From Pseudomonadota bacterium (GTDB lineage Bacteria; Pseudomonadota; Alphaproteobacteria; Rhizobiales; Rhizobiaceae), in NCBI GenBank assembly GCA_023428515.1, contig JAEYXI010000694.1, positions 1-10,826 of the forward strand: 10,826 bases of DNA, written 5' to 3'. Below the pieces are notes generated by a model. That model searched no databases. It saw nothing but the letters and a program-made list of their open reading frames with translations, and had not been told where the DNA came from. Each line of letters opens with the position of its first letter. The first letter of the stretch is position 1. The position numbers and the translations under genes were made by a program. This document shows, piece by piece, positions 1-5,147 of this stretch.

Positions 1-401
1 CCAAGGGAAACCTGGCCGTCGGCCAGCCCCACCGTCCGAAAAAAACAAGAACGCCGCCCGGTGTGACAAGTTGCATCGTGACCGGTGACCTTGACCTTCA
101 ACCATATGGCGTCCTGGTCACAATCCGTGCGCAACTCGACAACCTGCTGGAGATTGCCGGACGTTTCGCCCTTCTTCCAAAGGCTGTTGCGCGAACGCGA
201 CCAATAGTGCGCGACGCCGGTCTCGATGGTGAGCGCCAGCGCCTCGGCGTTCATGTGCGCGACCATCAGGAGCATGCCGTCACTGGCGTCGGTGACGATT
301 GCCGTGACGAGGCCACTGCCATCAAAGCGCGGCGAGAAGACCGAGCCTTCCTCCAACGCCTTCTTGTCCGCCGATGGTTTCGGGAATGTGATCGTGCTCA
401 T
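1..401 (-). CDS. hisI: Phosphoribosyl-AMP cyclohydrolase, 3' end cut by window edge
   Basis: HisI hydrolyses the adenine ring of phosphoribosyl-AMP, the third step of histidine biosynthesis, in the cytosol. Reading leftward from ATG at 401 gives 133 open codons, from [10 protein letters not shown] to the left edge. Family hallmarks are present in order: HMNAEAL near 49-55, [19 protein letters not shown] at 65-83, the metal-binding RTDCDQD at 91-97, and [16 protein letters not shown] at 107-122. Cys94, Cys112 and Cys119 are the expected zinc ligands, and Asp93, Asp95 and Asp97 the expected magnesium site. Rhizobial HisI proteins run about 140-150 residues, so only the C-terminal tail is missing. 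There is no HisE domain in the visible part. The start is supported by AGGA at 409-412, seven bases from the ATG. The gene lies 92 bp downstream of folE on the same strand, probably as an operon, with a GC-rich hairpin directly before the ribosome binding site. Confidence 0.95.
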   Translation of the reverse strand, partial: MSTITFPKPSADKKALEEGSVFSPRFDGSGLVTAIVTDASDGMLLMVAHMNAEALALTIETGVAHYWSRSRNSLWKKGETSGNLQQVVELRTDCDQDAIWLKVKVTGHDATCHTGRRSCFFRTVGLADGQVSL

Positions 402-412
402 GAGCAATTCCT

Positions 413-434
413 GCGGCTCCGCGAGGGGAGCCGC
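413..434 (-). promoter_or_regulatory. GC-rich hairpin abutting the hisI ribosome binding site
   Basis: GCGGCTCC at 413-420 and GGAGCCGC at 427-434 are perfect 8-bp inverted arms with a 6-base loop. On the leftward transcript the hairpin ends at the base next to the hisI Shine-Dalgarno AGGA (409-412). No U-run follows, so it is not a standard intrinsic terminator. It could stabilise or process the folE-hisI message, or modulate hisI translation; this is inference. A second short palindrome, CGCCAG-G-CTGGCG, lies at 468-480 just after the folE stop. Confidence 0.5.
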
Positions 435-493
435 GCTTCAAAGGGTTCCATATCCGCCAGAATGCCGCGCCAGGCTGGCGACGGCAACCATCG

Positions 494-1135
494 TCAGGCG
501 ATGGCGTGGCCGCCGCGCACCATGGTGACGAAACGCACCTGCTCTTCCGGACTGTCCTTGAAGATGCCGGTGAAGGTGGAGGTGAGGGTGGTCGAGCCCT
601 GCTTGCGGATGCCGCGCATGGCCATGCACATATGCTCGGCCTCGATCATGACGGCGACGCCGCGCGGATTGAGCACCTCCTGGATGACGCTGGCGATCTG
701 GGCCGTCAGCGCCTCCTGCGTCTGCAGGCGATGGGCGAAGATGTCGACCACGCGGGCGATCTTCGACAGGCCCACCACCTTGCCGTCGGGCAGGTAGCCG
801 ACATGCGCCTTGCCGATGATCGGCACCATGTGGTGTTCGCAATGCGAATGGAACTGGATGTCGCGCACGATGACGAGGTCGTCGTAGCCGGCGACTTCCT
901 CGAAGGTGCGGCCGAGTTCGTCGGCCGGGCACATGTCGTAGCCGTTGAACATCTCGCGATAGGCCTTGGCGACGCGCTTCGGCGTGTCGACCAGCCCTTC
1001 GCGGGTGGGGTCGTCGCCGGTCCAGCGCAACAGCACGCCCACGGCCGCCTCGACTTCGGCCTCGGTCGGCCGGTTGGTGACCGGCTTGTCCATATAGGCC
1101 TCGGGCGGCATGATTTTCTTAATGACGGCGTCCAT
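494..1135 (-). CDS. folE: GTP cyclohydrolase I (FolE, type I)
   Basis: FolE converts GTP to 7,8-dihydroneopterin triphosphate, the entry step of tetrahydrofolate synthesis; it works as a zinc-dependent homodecamer in the cytosol. The 213-residue product has the full fold. An N-terminal helical part (about 20-65) contains [20 protein letters not shown], and the catalytic core follows. The zinc site HSHCEHH gives Cys99 and His102, and [11 protein letters not shown] gives Cys170. The 71-residue spacing equals that between Cys110 and Cys181 of the E. coli enzyme. [13 protein letters not shown] at 178-190 is the conserved substrate-site segment. The start chosen is ATG 1135, with GGGAGA about nine bases upstream. 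An in-frame TTG at 1162 would add nine residues but has no ribosome binding site. hisI follows on the same strand, and the NifU-like gene diverges upstream. Confidence 0.97.
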   Translation of the reverse strand: MDAVIKKIMPPEAYMDKPVTNRPTEAEVEAAVGVLLRWTGDDPTREGLVDTPKRVAKAYREMFNGYDMCPADELGRTFEEVAGYDDLVIVRDIQFHSHCEHHMVPIIGKAHVGYLPDGKVVGLSKIARVVDIFAHRLQTQEALTAQIASVIQEVLNPRGVAVMIEAEHMCMAMRGIRKQGSTTLTSTFTGIFKDSPEEQVRFVTMVRGGHAIA

Positions 1136-1242
1136 CAGAGTGTCTCCCGTAGTTCCCCTCAAGGGAGGAACGAGTTGAACGGATCACAGTCTCATGGGAA
1201 GCGCCCATAGCTGCGAAGTCTGCTCCGCAAGGCATGACCGCC

Positions 1243-1294
1243 TTGTCGATTTCGGAGCGCAACCATTATATATGTTCGAAGAGGACGAAAGGAA
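1243..1294. promoter_or_regulatory. Candidate divergent promoter between folE and the NifU-like gene
   Basis: The 210-bp folE/NifU-like gap is GC-rich except for an AT island at 1265-1273. Rightward, TTGTCG (1243-1248), an 18-base spacer and TATATA (1267-1272) could serve the NifU-like gene. Leftward, the complement of 1265-1270 is a perfect TATAAT, with TTCCTT (complement of 1289-1294) 18 bases upstream, which could serve folE. Both -35 boxes are weak matches, so this is a prediction from spacing and hexamers only. I see nothing else structured in this gap. Confidence 0.35.
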
Positions 1295-1345
1295 GATGCG
1301 CAAGCGGCATCGACCGGTCGCCTTACGGCGGCGGATTGGAAAACT

Positions 1346-1792
1346 ATGATCGACGACGTCTACAACGCGAAAATTCTTGGCTTTGCCGGGAATATCGCGC
1401 GGATCGGCCGGCTTGAGCAGCCGGACGCAACGGCGACCGCTCATTCCAAGCTTTGCGGCTCGACCGTGACAATCGATCTCAAGATGCAGGACGGCGTCGT
1501 CACCGATTTCGCCCATGTGGTGAAGGCCTGCGCGCTCGGCCAGGCATCATCCTCGATCATGGCCCAGACCGTGGTCGGCGCGTCCTCCGAGGAGCTGCGC
1601 GCGGTGCGCGAGACGATGCGCAGGATGCTGAAGGAGAACGGCGCGCCGCCCGAGGGCCGCTTCGCCGATCTCAAATATCTGGAACCGGTGCGCGACTACA
1701 AGGCGCGTCACGCATCCACCATGCTCACCTTCGACGCGGTGGTCGATGCGATCGGCCAGATCGAGAAGAAGCGCGAGGAGCAGGCGGCGTAG
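1346..1792 (+). CDS. NifU/IscU-like iron-sulfur scaffold-family protein lacking the third ligand cysteine
   Basis: This 148-residue protein has the NifU N-terminal (IscU/SufU) domain throughout. IscU and SufU proteins hold or relay iron-sulfur clusters or sulfur on three cysteines. Here Cys37 (HSKLCGSTVTIDL) and Cys62 (VVKACALGQASSSIMAQ) match the first two ligands. The third would fall in RHASTMLTFDAV, where the expected Cys of the SufU R-x-x-C motif aligns with Ser124. The Asp that normally follows the first Cys-Gly is also absent (CGS). The core AxGQASSSIM signature is clear, so family membership is firm, but classical scaffold function is doubtful. My recollection is that rhizobia carry such a protein beside folE; its role is not established. 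ATG 1346 has only a weak purine-rich stretch (GGAAAA) as ribosome binding site. Its last 68 bases are overlapped antisense by the LysR gene. Confidence 0.88.
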   Translation: MIDDVYNAKILGFAGNIARIGRLEQPDATATAHSKLCGSTVTIDLKMQDGVVTDFAHVVKACALGQASSSIMAQTVVGASSEELRAVRETMRRMLKENGAPPEGRFADLKYLEPVRDYKARHASTMLTFDAVVDAIGQIEKKREEQAA

Positions 1793-2687
1793 AAGCCCTT
1801 TCGGCGCTTATCTCGGCAGTCAACCAATCTGCGAAGATGCGGGCAGGGGGGCTGAGTGCCTCGAAATCAGGCGCGACCAGCCAATAGCTTCCGAACGGAA
1901 TCGTCTCGCTGAACGGGCGCACCAGCGTGCCGGCCGAAAGGTCTCCGGCATTGATGAAAACATCGCCGAGCGCTACGCCGTGACCTAGGATGGCAGCCCT
2001 TGTGGTGAGCGTGCCATCCGCGAAGATCGGGCCACGCTGCGGGGTCACCTCTGCGGCTTCAGCCGTCTGCAGCCAGCGTGACCACCCATCGCGATTCTCT
2101 TCGTGCAGCAGCGTGTGGCCTGCAAGGTCTGCGACCGTGTTCAGCGGCGGCCCCTTCGCCAGAAGGTCGGGCGACAGCATCGGCGTTGCGATGCTGTCGA
2201 AAAGATATTTCGACTGCGTTCGCGGCCAGGATCTCTGTGTGGCACCGTGACGTATCGCGAGGTCTGCTTCGTGGGTACGGAACTCGACGAGGCGCGAGGT
2301 GATATCGACGGCCACATCTATTGCCGGGTTCGCCTTCTGGAACCGGTCAAGCCTCGGCATCAGCCACGATCCGCCAAAGAATGGCTCGGTGCTCAGCTTG
2401 ACCAGATCGCTGTTTGGCCTTGCCTGGATTTCGGTCAACTTCAGGTCGATGGCGTCGAAGCTCTGGGTGAGTTGCGCGAGCAGATCCTGTCCCGCTTCGG
2501 TCAACGCGACGCGCCGGTGAAGCCGCTCGAACAGCGGACGACCGATTTGCGCTTCCAGTTCCCTGATCTGGCGGCTGATAGCGGCCTGCGAGACGAAAAG
2601 TTCTTCCGCGGCGCGGCTGAAGCTCAGGTGCCGACCGGCCGCTTCGAAGCTGCGCAAGGCTGTCAGGGGCAATCGGCCACGCTTCAT
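1725..2687 (-). CDS. LysR-family transcriptional regulator, GcvA-like
   Basis: A DNA-binding regulator of 320 residues. The winged helix-turn-helix spans about 6-65: LPLTALRSFEAAGRHLSFSR, then AAEELFVSQAAISRQIRELE, PLFERLHRRVALTEAG. These are typical of the GcvA-like branch of LysR proteins. The rest (about 91-295) is the periplasmic-binding-like effector domain; the ligand cannot be told. The start chosen is ATG 2687, with GAGG at 2700-2703 twelve bases upstream. An in-frame TTG at 2705 lacks a ribosome binding site. The C-terminus is odd: natural homology seems to end near FADWLTAEIS, and roughly the last 22 residues (299-320, Pro/Arg/Ser-rich) are read from the antisense of the NifU-like gene. 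This suggests the original stop was lost where the segment joined. A small ORF diverges from it and may be, or replace, its target. Confidence 0.92.
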   Translation of the reverse strand: MKRGRLPLTALRSFEAAGRHLSFSRAAEELFVSQAAISRQIRELEAQIGRPLFERLHRRVALTEAGQDLLAQLTQSFDAIDLKLTEIQARPNSDLVKLSTEPFFGGSWLMPRLDRFQKANPAIDVAVDITSRLVEFRTHEADLAIRHGATQRSWPRTQSKYLFDSIATPMLSPDLLAKGPPLNTVADLAGHTLLHEENRDGWSRWLQTAEAAEVTPQRGPIFADGTLTTRAAILGHGVALGDVFINAGDLSAGTLVRPFSETIPFGSYWLVAPDFEALSPPARIFADWLTAEISAERASTPPAPRASSRSGRSHRPPRRR

Positions 2688-2693
2688 ATCGTC

Positions 2694-2761
2694 GTATAAC
2701 CTCAAGTCATACGATGCCGAAATTATACTCGTTTGAAGCCAAGCGCCAGCCGCTGTCTACT
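2694..2761. promoter_or_regulatory. Divergent promoter region of the LysR gene and the small ORF
   Basis: Leftward, a perfect TATAAT (complement of 2722-2727) lies 35 bases upstream of the LysR ATG, with a weak -35 CTGGCG (complement of 2744-2749) at 16 bases. Rightward, TTGAAG (2733-2738), a 17-base spacer and TCTACT (2756-2761) precede the small ORF. Inverted arms GTATAA (2694-2699) and TTATAC (2723-2728), centred 29 bp apart, flank the LysR start region and overlap its -10 box. They could be part of an autoregulatory LysR site. This is predicted from sequence only. Confidence 0.4.
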
Positions 2762-2784
2762 TCTGCCAATCAGGAGACACGGCC

Positions 2785-2952
2785 ATGAACGACTATCTCG
2801 AAATCTTCAGTGACGTCGTCCTGCTCGCCACGTTCCAACCCCGGTGGCGCGAGCGGTTCTCCTCGCAACCCCGTATCGACGACGCGGGTCGCAGCCGGCC
2901 CCGGGCAATTTTTGCTTCTGATAGGCGTCCCGGGATGCCGCAACGATCATGA
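2785..2952 (+). CDS. Unrecognised 55-codon ORF diverging from the LysR gene; possible gene remnant
   Basis: I do not recognise this product (MNDYLEIFSDVVLLATFQPR at its N-terminus). Expression signals are good: AGGAG at 2772-2776, eight bases from the ATG, and a plausible promoter (TTGAAG-N17-TCTACT) just upstream. The first 25 or so codons have the G/C-rich third positions of the neighbouring genes. Further on, codon choice loosens (GCA ATT TTT GCT TCT GAT AGG) and the residues become Arg/Pro/Ser-rich, as in noncoding sequence. The TGA overlaps the U-tract end of the terminator of the convergent oxidoreductase gene. Either it is a real small protein or the 5' end of a gene whose remainder was deleted. 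Divergent placement next to a LysR gene is the usual position of a LysR target. Small DUF1127 proteins occur in such places in rhizobia, but I cannot match that motif here. Confidence 0.35.
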   Translation: MNDYLEIFSDVVLLATFQPRWRERFSSQPRIDDAGRSRPRAIFASDRRPGMPQRS

Positions 2953-2977
2953 AAAAAGGGCGGCACAAGGCCGCCCT
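2952..2977 (-). terminator. Intrinsic terminator of the flavin oxidoreductase gene
   Basis: On the leftward strand AGGGCGGC, loop CTTGT, then GCCGCCCT form a perfect 8-bp GC-rich stem (arms 2957-2964 and 2970-2977), followed by six U (complement of 2952-2957). It begins about 11 bases after the oxidoreductase stop codon, so that gene is not expected to be co-transcribed with the LysR gene beyond it. Confidence 0.9.
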
Positions 2978-2987
2978 ACGACCCGAG

Positions 2988-4028
2988 TTACTCAGCCAGG
3001 AGATCGCGCACCATCGGCATGACCTTCGTGCCGTAGAGCTCGATGCTCTTCATCATGTGCTCGTGCGGCAGCGTGCCCGACGAATACTTCATGTCGAAGC
3101 GGCTGGCGCCGAGCGCCTTGACGGTCTTGGCGATCTTTTTCGCCACCGTCTCGGGCGAGCCGACATAGAGCGAGCCCATGTCCGCTTCGGCATTGAACCG
3201 GGCAATGCTCGTCGGCCCCCAGCCGCGCTCGCCGCCGATCCGGTCGTGCAAGACCTTGTACCCCGGCCATAGCTGAGCGCGCGCTTCCTCGTCGGTCTCG
3301 GCGACATGGCCGGGCGAATGCACGCCGAGCGGCAGCGCCGGCTTCTGCAACTGCTCGGCGGCGCGATGGTAAAGATCGACGAACTGGCGGAAGCGCACCG
3401 GGTCGCCGCCGATGATGGCGAGCGTCATCGGCAGTTCGTATTGCACCGCGCGCACCACCGACTCCGGGCTGCCGCCGACGCCGATCCAGGTCTTCAACGG
3501 GCCGCTCTCGACCTGCGGATAGACGATCTGGTCCTTGAGGCCCGGATGGATGGAGCCATTCCAGGTCACCGGGCCTTGCTTCAGCAGCGCGGCGAAAAGG
3601 TCGAGCTTCTCGGAGAAGAGACGTTCGTAATCGTTGAGCGAGAAACCGAATAGCGGGAAGGATTCGGTGAAGGAGCCGCGCCCGAGGATCACCTCGGCTC
3701 GGCCGTTGGAGATCGCGTCGATCGTCGAGAAGCGCTGGAAGACGCGGATAGGGTCGTCCGAGCTCAAGACGGTGACAGCCGAGCCGAGATGAATGCGCGT
3801 CGTGCGCGAGGCGATCGCGGCGAGCACGACGTCCGGCGCCGAAACGGCGAAGTCGTCGCGATGATGTTCGCCGACGCCGAAGAAATCGATGCCCACCTGG
3901 TCGGCGAGCACGCCTTCGTCGATCAGGTTGCGCAGAACCTCGGCCTGCGACAGAAGCTTGCCATCTTTATCGACCGTGACGTCGCCGAACGTGTCTAGTC
4001 CGAGTTCGATCTGCTGCTTGTCTGACAT
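2988..4028 (-). CDS. LLM-class flavin-dependent oxidoreductase (luciferase-like monooxygenase fold)
   Basis: A 346-residue cytosolic enzyme of the bacterial-luciferase-like superfamily, predicted to bind reduced FMN. Signature stretches run the full length: ELGLDTFGDV at 8-17, LADQVGIDFFGVGEHHRDDF at 41-60, then SAPDVVLAAIASRTTRIHLG and SAVTVLSSDDPIRVFQRFST with GRAEVILGRGSFTESFPLFG at 109-128. A C-terminal part contains GVGGSPESVVRA and LPLGVHSPGHVAET. The pattern fits, from memory, the conserved subfamily exemplified by Agrobacterium structure 2I7G, whose substrate is unknown. ATG 4028 is chosen because homology begins with the first residues and a GTGGA lies upstream. The open frame extends to 4187, but that part is not family-like and crosses the yidD start region. 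The gene ends in its own terminator and lies divergent to yidD. No electron-transfer partner is visible nearby. Confidence 0.93.
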   Translation of the reverse strand: MSDKQQIELGLDTFGDVTVDKDGKLLSQAEVLRNLIDEGVLADQVGIDFFGVGEHHRDDFAVSAPDVVLAAIASRTTRIHLGSAVTVLSSDDPIRVFQRFSTIDAISNGRAEVILGRGSFTESFPLFGFSLNDYERLFSEKLDLFAALLKQGPVTWNGSIHPGLKDQIVYPQVESGPLKTWIGVGGSPESVVRAVQYELPMTLAIIGGDPVRFRQFVDLYHRAAEQLQKPALPLGVHSPGHVAETDEEARAQLWPGYKVLHDRIGGERGWGPTSIARFNAEADMGSLYVGSPETVAKKIAKTVKALGASRFDMKYSSGTLPHEHMMKSIELYGTKVMPMVRDLLAE

Positions 4029-4090
4029 GGTGTCCACTTGGGCTGGATTTGGCGGATGGGTCTTGGGAAAGTACTGCGCGACACTTAGGT

Positions 4091-4118
4091 ATGGCGCGAC
4101 GGTTGATCCAACCGCCAT
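4091..4118. promoter_or_regulatory. Bulged inverted repeat between the oxidoreductase gene and yidD
   Basis: ATGG (4091-4094) pairs with CCAT (4115-4118), and CGGTTG (4100-4105) with CAACCG (4109-4114) around an ATC spacer. A five-base bulge (4095-4099) interrupts one arm. It lies in the 141-bp gap between the divergent oxidoreductase and yidD starts, about 63 bp upstream of the oxidoreductase ATG. As DNA it could be an operator, and as RNA a leader hairpin. There is no U-run. Apart from this I see no convincing promoter hexamers in the gap. Confidence 0.35.
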
Positions 4119-4169
4119 GAAGTGAACAGTCCGTCCGCGAAGTTCAAGCAGGCACCGCGAAGTAACAAA

Positions 4170-4520
4170 GTGACCGAGCATTCGCATAGGGAGCGAAACC
4201 GCAGCGCCGGCCGCAACTGGCCGGGACCGTGGCGCAAGACGCCGGGCAGGGTGGTGGGCACGTCGCTGGTTCGCCTCTACCAGCTCACATTGTCAGGTTT
4301 CGTCGGCAATTCCTGCCGCCATTTGCCCACCTGCTCCGAATACGCCTACGAGGCGATCGCCCGGCATGGGTTTTGGGCCGGCGGATGGATGGGGCTCTTC
4401 CGCGTCATGCGCTGCGGTCCGGGAGGGACCCACGGCATTGATCGTGTACCCGAGGCGCTCGAAGATCGTTTCCGTTGGTTTGCGCCGTGGAGGTACTGGC
4501 AAGTGGGACGGCGGCGTTAA
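4170..4520 (+). CDS. yidD: Membrane protein insertion efficiency factor YidD
   Basis: YidD is a small peripheral inner-membrane protein that assists YidC/Sec in inserting membrane proteins; the family was once mis-described as haemolysin-like. With the GTG start at 4170 the product is 116 residues. It has a basic N-terminus, an amphipathic membrane-binding helix (about 27-45), and the family core at 46-93: CRHLPTCSEYAYEAIARHG, then FRVMRCGPGGTHGIDRVP. Cys49, Cys55 and Cys82 are the usual conserved cysteines. The C-terminal PWRYW box is typical of rhizobial versions. The start is uncertain: an in-frame GTG at 4122 would give 132 residues, and neither has a strong ribosome binding site. I prefer 4170 because VTEHSH resembles the His-rich N-termini I recall in rhizobial YidD. 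Its TAA interlocks with the stop of the convergent small gene. In relatives yidD usually sits away from rpmH/yidC, near thrS, as here. Confidence 0.93.
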   Translation: MTEHSHRERNRSAGRNWPGPWRKTPGRVVGTSLVRLYQLTLSGFVGNSCRHLPTCSEYAYEAIARHGFWAGGWMGLFRVMRCGPGGTHGIDRVPEALEDRFRWFAPWRYWQVGRRR

Positions 4521-4867
4521 GGCGACGAACTCTTGCTTTTGCCGAGCTTGCGAAGCATTCGCTCCACCGCCGGCTGCAACGAGCTCCATTCGAGGGGCGC
4601 AATCTCGGCGTCGAGATCATCTTGCCACTGCTGGGTCAATACGGCGCCTTCCAGCCCCGTGGAAACGGACGACTTGCCGGGCTTCATCGGCCATTTCGCC
4701 CTGGTTTTCACGGGTACGACCAGTCCTCCCGCGGACGCCACTGCATAATCGCAGATGGCCGGGTCGCAATACTCGTCCACCAACGCGGCGAGCACCACGG
4801 CGGAGGGGGCGAAAAAAAGTCCGACGACTTCCTGATTGGAAGCCTTGCGTACGAAATATGCTCTCAA
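4517..4867 (-). CDS. Conserved-looking small cytosolic protein of unknown function
   Basis: I do not recognise a characterised family. The 116-residue product begins with a strand-like MRAYFVRKASNQEVVGLFFA, followed by a helix and an EYCDPAICDY segment with Cys34 and Cys39. Then come a glycine-containing turn (SAGGLVVPV) and a charged C-terminal helix (about 91-110) ending in a Lys/Ser tail. There is no signal peptide or membrane segment. From memory, hypothetical rhizobial proteins starting with MKAYFVRKASN-like sequence exist, so it is probably a real gene. The start is TTG at 4867, with a G-run (GGGG) nine bases upstream; an in-frame stop at 4898-4900 limits any extension. A TATGAT box (complement of 4897-4902) and the tandem repeat at 4926-4970 lie just upstream and may control it. 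Its stop codon shares TTAA (4517-4520) with that of yidD. Confidence 0.7.
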   Translation of the reverse strand: MRAYFVRKASNQEVVGLFFAPSAVVLAALVDEYCDPAICDYAVASAGGLVVPVKTRAKWPMKPGKSSVSTGLEGAVLTQQWQDDLDAEIAPLEWSSLQPAVERMLRKLGKSKSSSP

Positions 4868-4925
4868 AGACAGCTGCCCCGACCGAGGGAACTTTAATCA
4901 TATGCGCGCGGCGGTGGTGCAAATC

Positions 4926-4970
4926 ACCAGATCGTGAGCATGCTTACTACCAGATCGTGAGCACGCTTAC
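4926..4970. repeat. Tandem 23-bp repeat with palindromic core, operator-like
   Basis: Two copies of a 22-bp unit (4926-4947 and 4949-4970) differ by one base and are spaced 23 bp apart. Each begins ACCAGATC and ends in a near-palindrome: GTGAGCATGCTTAC (4934-4947, with AGCATGCT perfectly symmetric) and GTGAGCACGCTTAC (4957-4970). The 23-bp period is about two helical turns, placing both sites on roughly the same DNA face. The form resembles paired operators of TetR-type regulators, but no such regulator is in the window. The repeat is 58 bp upstream of the leftward small gene and 177 bp upstream of thrS, so it could serve either. Confidence 0.65.
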
Positions 4971-5001
4971 AAAATGCCCGTCCGACAGGTCATTACGCCA
5001 G

Positions 5002-5075
5002 TTAACGGCTTGGTGTTATGGCTATATGACATGACGCCTCCCTATATTGACAACATCCTGACACCCTTTACGTCC
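5002..5075 (+). promoter_or_regulatory. Candidate thrS promoter region
   Basis: Two CTATAT hexamers, the rhizobial-type -10 (5022-5027 and 5042-5047), and a perfect TTGACA -35 (5047-5052) lie in the AT-richer stretch before thrS. None pairs ideally. TTAACG (5002-5007) is only 14 bases from the first CTATAT, and TTGACA is followed after 16 bases by a poor -10, TACGTC (5069-5074). The start of transcription is therefore uncertain. I recognise no T-box or other riboswitch in the roughly 70-145-base leader. Confidence 0.35.
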
Positions 5076-5147
5076 GGCGATCCCGCCTCTAAAACGCCGC
5101 TCAAATCACCACCCGCGCTCGTTTGCGGGACTGGATAGGAGAAAGCC

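Noticed and set aside
63..797. 244-codon plus-strand ORF across hisI and folE
   Set aside because: It spans two real genes on the opposite strand plus the gap between them and has no coherent domain.
506..1210. 234-codon plus-strand ORF opposite folE
   Set aside because: It is antisense to a clear folE; its His/Asp/Gly-rich content is the usual mirror of a GC-rich gene.
2895..2936. CCCGGG pair at 2900-2905 and 2928-2933 as a terminator for the small ORF
   Set aside because: CCCGGG is self-complementary, so its recurrence is weak evidence of a stem; the spacing is long and no U-run follows.
4029..4187. N-terminal extension of the flavin oxidoreductase
   Set aside because: The family's first strand begins at the ATG at 4028; the extra residues are unlike the family and would cross the yidD start.
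4617..4922. 101-codon minus-strand frame overlapping the unknown gene at 4517-4867
   Set aside because: An Arg-rich shifted frame; the 4517-4867 frame has the better protein-like pattern and a plausible start.
4926..4970. CRISPR-like array
   Set aside because: Only two directly abutting units with a single base between them, so no spacers, and no cas genes.
4868..5147. Possible tRNA, riboswitch or T-box before thrS
   Set aside because: No T-loop signature, no T-box-like conserved segment and no terminator-antiterminator pair; only the tandem repeat and promoter-like hexamers were seen.
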